Made by a program: the position numbers and the translations under genes. The notes beneath the pieces are model-generated. The model saw nothing but the letters and a program-made list of their open reading frames with translations, was not told where the DNA came from and made no database searches. From contig JAJPHP010000032.1 in the NCBI GenBank assembly GCA_021325255.1, positions 1 to 14,809 on the forward strand: a stretch of DNA of 14,809 nucleotides, read 5' to 3'. The DNA comes from Nitrososphaerota archaeon (lineage in GTDB: Archaea > Thermoproteota > Nitrososphaeria > Nitrososphaerales > CADDZS01). Shown here piece after piece: positions 12,622-14,809 of the stretch (position 1 is its first letter; each line of letters begins with the position of its first letter).

Positions 12622-13560
12622 ATGAGGGAGTGCATCCAGGAGATGGAGAGACTGTACAGGCAGGAAGGTGAAAATATCTACGCGCAGCCCATGCGAACCG
12701 TTCTTCGCGCTGATAATGATTCAATCTTCCTTTCGATGCCTGCACTTTCGAAGAAGCTTGAACGTTTTGCAGTAAAGATCGTTACGGAATTCAAGAGAAA
12801 TCCTGTAGACAACTCGCTCCCTGTCCAGGGAGGCCTGATCTTGCTTATGGACGCGAGGAATGCCCAAGTTCTAGCAACTTTGGATTCGCCCTCGGTTACT
12901 GCTATTCGCACGGGCGCGGTGTCAGGTCTCGCTACGAAACTCCTTGCCAGAGAGGGTGTTGAGACAGTAGGGGTTGTCGGCTCAGGTCAGCAGGCAGAGA
13001 CTCAGCTCGAGGCAGTCTGCGCAGTACGCCCCATTCGATCGGTCAATGTGTACAGCCGGAGTTTTCCAAATGCTCAGAGATTTGCATTTGATATGTCAAA
13101 GAAGCTCGGCATCGAAGTAAAACCGAAGCAAGACAGAAAGGAAGCTCTTTGTGACGCCGGCGTCGTGATAGTTGCCACAAATTCCGCCGTCCCGGTCGTC
13201 TCATGGTCGGAAATACCCCCTGGCGCTCACGTTAACAGCATAGGAACGCTGCCTGAAAGGAGAGAACTCGATGTAGAAACCGTGTGCAATTCTGGGCTCT
13301 ACGTTGATTCGAAAGAGGGTGTGCTGAAGGAGGCGGGTGACATTATGTACGCCATAAGCTCCGGTAGAATTTCAGCAAGTCACATCAAAGGCGATCTTTC
13401 GGATCTGGTACTGGGCAGAGTTGGTGGACGAAACAAAGACAGTGACCCGACTCTTGTGACTTTGTTCAAGTCAGTTGGATTCGCACTCCAGGACGTATAT
13501 GCCAGCAGTTACGTGTTCGATAAATTTGCCTCACGTGAACAAAGAGAGAGAAGCAAGTAA
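12622..13560 (+). CDS. Ornithine cyclodeaminase / mu-crystallin family enzyme
   Basis: A 312-residue NAD(P)-dependent enzyme of the family that includes ornithine cyclodeaminase, archaeal alanine dehydrogenase and ketimine reductases. Visible marks are Lys52 (AVKIVTEF), GGLILLMDARN (70-80), TAIRTGAVSGLATKLLA (93-109) and the nucleotide-binding GVVGSGQQAETQLEA (117-131). The ATG at 12622 falls inside the first conserved helix. The same frame continues upstream to 12535 and encodes IKLTSFTDSEIKTLLS, the normal family N-terminus, yet that stretch has no ATG, GTG or TTG. The true start may be ATT at 12562, or a one-base indel may separate this frame from the ATG at 12545. The preceding ThiN-type gene ends 128 bases before. 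Substrate cannot be told from the sequence. Family is firm; start is not. Confidence 0.88.
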   Translation: MRECIQEMERLYRQEGENIYAQPMRTVLRADNDSIFLSMPALSKKLERFAVKIVTEFKRNPVDNSLPVQGGLILLMDARNAQVLATLDSPSVTAIRTGAVSGLATKLLAREGVETVGVVGSGQQAETQLEAVCAVRPIRSVNVYSRSFPNAQRFAFDMSKKLGIEVKPKQDRKEALCDAGVVIVATNSAVPVVSWSEIPPGAHVNSIGTLPERRELDVETVCNSGLYVDSKEGVLKEAGDIMYAISSGRISASHIKGDLSDLVLGRVGGRNKDSDPTLVTLFKSVGFALQDVYASSYVFDKFASREQRERSK

Positions 13561-13572
13561 CGCAAATAGAAT

Positions 13573-13598
13573 TCGATTCTCTCTCTCTACTTTCGCCC
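13573..13598 (+). terminator. Pyrimidine-rich stretch after the cyclodeaminase gene
   Basis: A CT-rich run (TTCTCTCTCTCTACTTTCGC and flank) starts 13 bases after the TAA, in the 40 bases between two convergent genes. It may serve as a T/C-rich archaeal termination signal; no hairpin is seen. Confidence 0.3.
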
Positions 13599-13600
13599 TT

Positions 13601-14512
13601 CTAAATTATGAATATGCATCCTTCATCAAAATCAAGTTTGGTTACAAGATCTGAGTAGCCGACCCTGATTTTCCCCTTAGGTATCTCCTTCATTGGAAAA
13701 GAGAGTGATTCGCCAGGTTCGATTCGGGTAGACAGACTTTGCCCTGCGAAGTTGTTCAGGAGTGCGCTGTTTGTTCCCACGTTCAAGAGCCAAATACTTT
13801 CGGCATCCGGATACGACACCACGAATGCTCCATTCGTTGCTCTTTTGGGATCATCGACAGGAAAATAATCTATGTATCCGCGGGCTAGGTCTGAGTCTCC
13901 CTCGAGCTCAATGAACTCGCCGTGCAAGACATCGGCTTGGTCCTGCTTTTTCATCGATTCACCGTCCATCCCTTGAAGCGATAGTATGACTGACTCTGTC
14001 CTTACAGCACCTTCGATAGAGAACTTCAACATCGCGTCGATTCTCTTCATCAGTACATGCCTCTCATCCCTGAGGCTCAGCGCTAACTTTGATTGCTCCA
14101 AGAGTGCTATTGCATTCTTGTACGCTTGGAACTTGTCATCGATTTGTTCGTCAAGCTCAGAGGCAACCTCAAGTGTAACGCAAGCCGACACGTAAGAAGA
14201 GAGGAAGCCAAAGTGGATTGTCGCCCTCAAGATCTCATTCGCCTCCGCGAATTTGGCTAGCGAGGCGTCATAGTCCATTGCTTCCGCCCTCAGTGCTCTG
14301 GCCTTCTCTATCCGCGCAAAGGCGTCCATCAGTGTGGAATATTCGAATAACGCGCGGCTGACGCGTGGCAGTTTCTGTCCCGATTCGAAAAAAAGGGCAG
14401 CCGCTCGCGCAAACTCTTCGGCTGCCTCCTTGACGCACTTCTCGCGATCGAGTCGGAGCGAAGAAGCCCAAGCTTCAAACGGAATCCGCGTGTCCTCTTT
14501 CTTGTTCGACAA
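13601..14512 (-). CDS. Unrecognised protein: helical repeat-like N-half and beta-rich C-half
   Basis: I do not recognise this 303-residue protein. Residues 20-180 are Ala/Glu/Lys-rich and look helical, with TPR-like pairs such as VKEAAEEFARAAALFFESG, YDASLAKFAEANEILRATIH and DKFQAYKNAIALLEQSKLAL. Residues 195-303 are beta-rich, with short strands and Gly/Asn turns (WLLNVGTNSALLNNFAGQSL, then KGKIRVGYSDLV) and a hydrophobic end. No signal peptide, membrane segment or catalytic motif is visible. A scaffold or binding role would fit but is a guess. The start is TTG at 14512, with only a weak box A (GAAATACG, near 14537). It converges with the cyclodeaminase gene 40 bases away. The right side borders a transposase remnant. 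Coding status is well supported by its length and composition. Confidence 0.75.
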   Translation of the reverse strand: MSNKKEDTRIPFEAWASSLRLDREKCVKEAAEEFARAAALFFESGQKLPRVSRALFEYSTLMDAFARIEKARALRAEAMDYDASLAKFAEANEILRATIHFGFLSSYVSACVTLEVASELDEQIDDKFQAYKNAIALLEQSKLALSLRDERHVLMKRIDAMLKFSIEGAVRTESVILSLQGMDGESMKKQDQADVLHGEFIELEGDSDLARGYIDYFPVDDPKRATNGAFVVSYPDAESIWLLNVGTNSALLNNFAGQSLSTRIEPGESLSFPMKEIPKGKIRVGYSDLVTKLDFDEGCIFII

Positions 14513-14709
14513 CTCAACAAACGTTTACCAGCCGTATTTCAAAGTCTTGTGATTGACGCCCCTCTTTCCGTACGCTCGACTTGCTCCCTTATTCGATATC
14601 GTTTGATATGGAGATCATTTCAGGCTTTGCCATCCGAAAAGAAGTAGAGTGGAGAGGGCTTTTTCTCTTAATGTAAGGGGTAAAATCTGCACGAGTTAGA
14701 ATGGTACCG
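14513..14709. other. Spacer between unknown gene and transposase end
   Basis: About 200 bases with no gene. A small inverted repeat, ATATC-gttt-GATAT, lies near 14596-14610. On the minus strand a pyrimidine tract (ATTTTACCCCTT) follows the transposase stop and may end its transcript. The element's terminal inverted repeat must lie here or further left, but cannot be set without the other end. Confidence 0.4.
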
Positions 14710-14809
14710 TCAAGATAAGGCTGATGGCACTCTCTCCTTGAATGTCTCATGAGGTCTTATGTGATTGTACCAGTACGCGAATAGATGCAGGAATTTGGAT
14801 ATGCGCTCA
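14710..14809 (-). mobile_element. 3' end of an integrase-core (DDE) transposase, cut by the window edge
   Basis: The last 32 codons of a minus-strand gene end in TGA at 14712-14710. The product reads ERISKFLHLFAYWYNHIRPH then ETFKERVPSALS. The WYNHIRPHE motif followed by a Pro-Ser-Ala is the hallmark C-terminus of rve-type DDE transposases (IS3, IS481 and IS6-like groups). The catalytic residues lie outside the window, so the family and intactness cannot be judged. It marks an insertion sequence reaching or crossing the right edge. Confidence 0.8.

Noticed and set aside
13716..13730. tRNA T-loop (GGTTCGATTC)
   Set aside because: It lies inside a coding frame and no acceptor or anticodon arms can be built around it.

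Overview
The window looks archaeal. The best evidence is in control and translation signals: many genes start with TTG or GTG, strong Shine-Dalgarno sites are mostly absent, and TATA-like boxes often sit about 25-32 bases before the start codon (for example 5208-5216 before the GTG at 5241), as expected for leaderless archaeal transcripts. The helix-turn-helix plus ThiN regulator at 11390 is an archaeal gene type. Gene content (lipoate-dependent E2 and E3, octanoyltransferase, MenA-like prenyltransferase, CamH-like carbonic anhydrase) suggests an aerobic or quinone-using heterotroph, perhaps a Thermoplasmata or non-ammonia-oxidising Nitrososphaeria/Thaumarchaeota relative. That lineage call is inference only.

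Layout. 1-308: no gene I can support. 309-2678: an IDI-like Nudix protein and a cytosolic gamma-glutamyltransferase-family enzyme, both plus strand. 3022-3678: a small protein with a tandem DUF2267 pair. 3679-3957: convergent space with a short or frame-broken minus-strand reading frame. 3955-4872: a secreted lytic transglycosylase with two LysM domains, minus strand. 5241-7303: gamma-class carbonic anhydrase, a 52-codon-class small ORF in ATGA overlap, then the E2 acyltransferase of a 2-oxoacid dehydrogenase complex. 7375-10971: on the minus strand, E3 (dihydrolipoyl dehydrogenase), LipB and a UbiA/MenA prenyltransferase. 11390-12493: ThiR/ThiN-type regulator, preceded by a 418-base region rich in inverted repeats. 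12535-13560: an ornithine cyclodeaminase/mu-crystallin enzyme whose 5' end has no normal start codon in frame. 13601-14512: unrecognised helical plus beta protein. 14710-14809: 3' end of an integrase-core transposase cut by the window edge.

How the genes fit together. E2 (lipoyl carrier and acyltransferase), LipB (octanoyl transfer to the lipoyl lysine) and E3 (reoxidation of dihydrolipoamide) form one functional set. The E1 subunits use thiamine diphosphate and are not in the window, but a thiamine-type regulator is divergent from E3, which suggests a cofactor-linked neighbourhood.

The most unusual item is the secreted SLT plus double-LysM protein: a peptidoglycan-cleaving architecture in what appears to be an archaeon without peptidoglycan. 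It may act on bacterial neighbours. The most interesting non-coding signal is the region 11063-11293, with a TTTCCTA / TAGGAA / TTTCCTA arrangement that permits two mutually exclusive hairpins upstream of the thiamine-type regulator.
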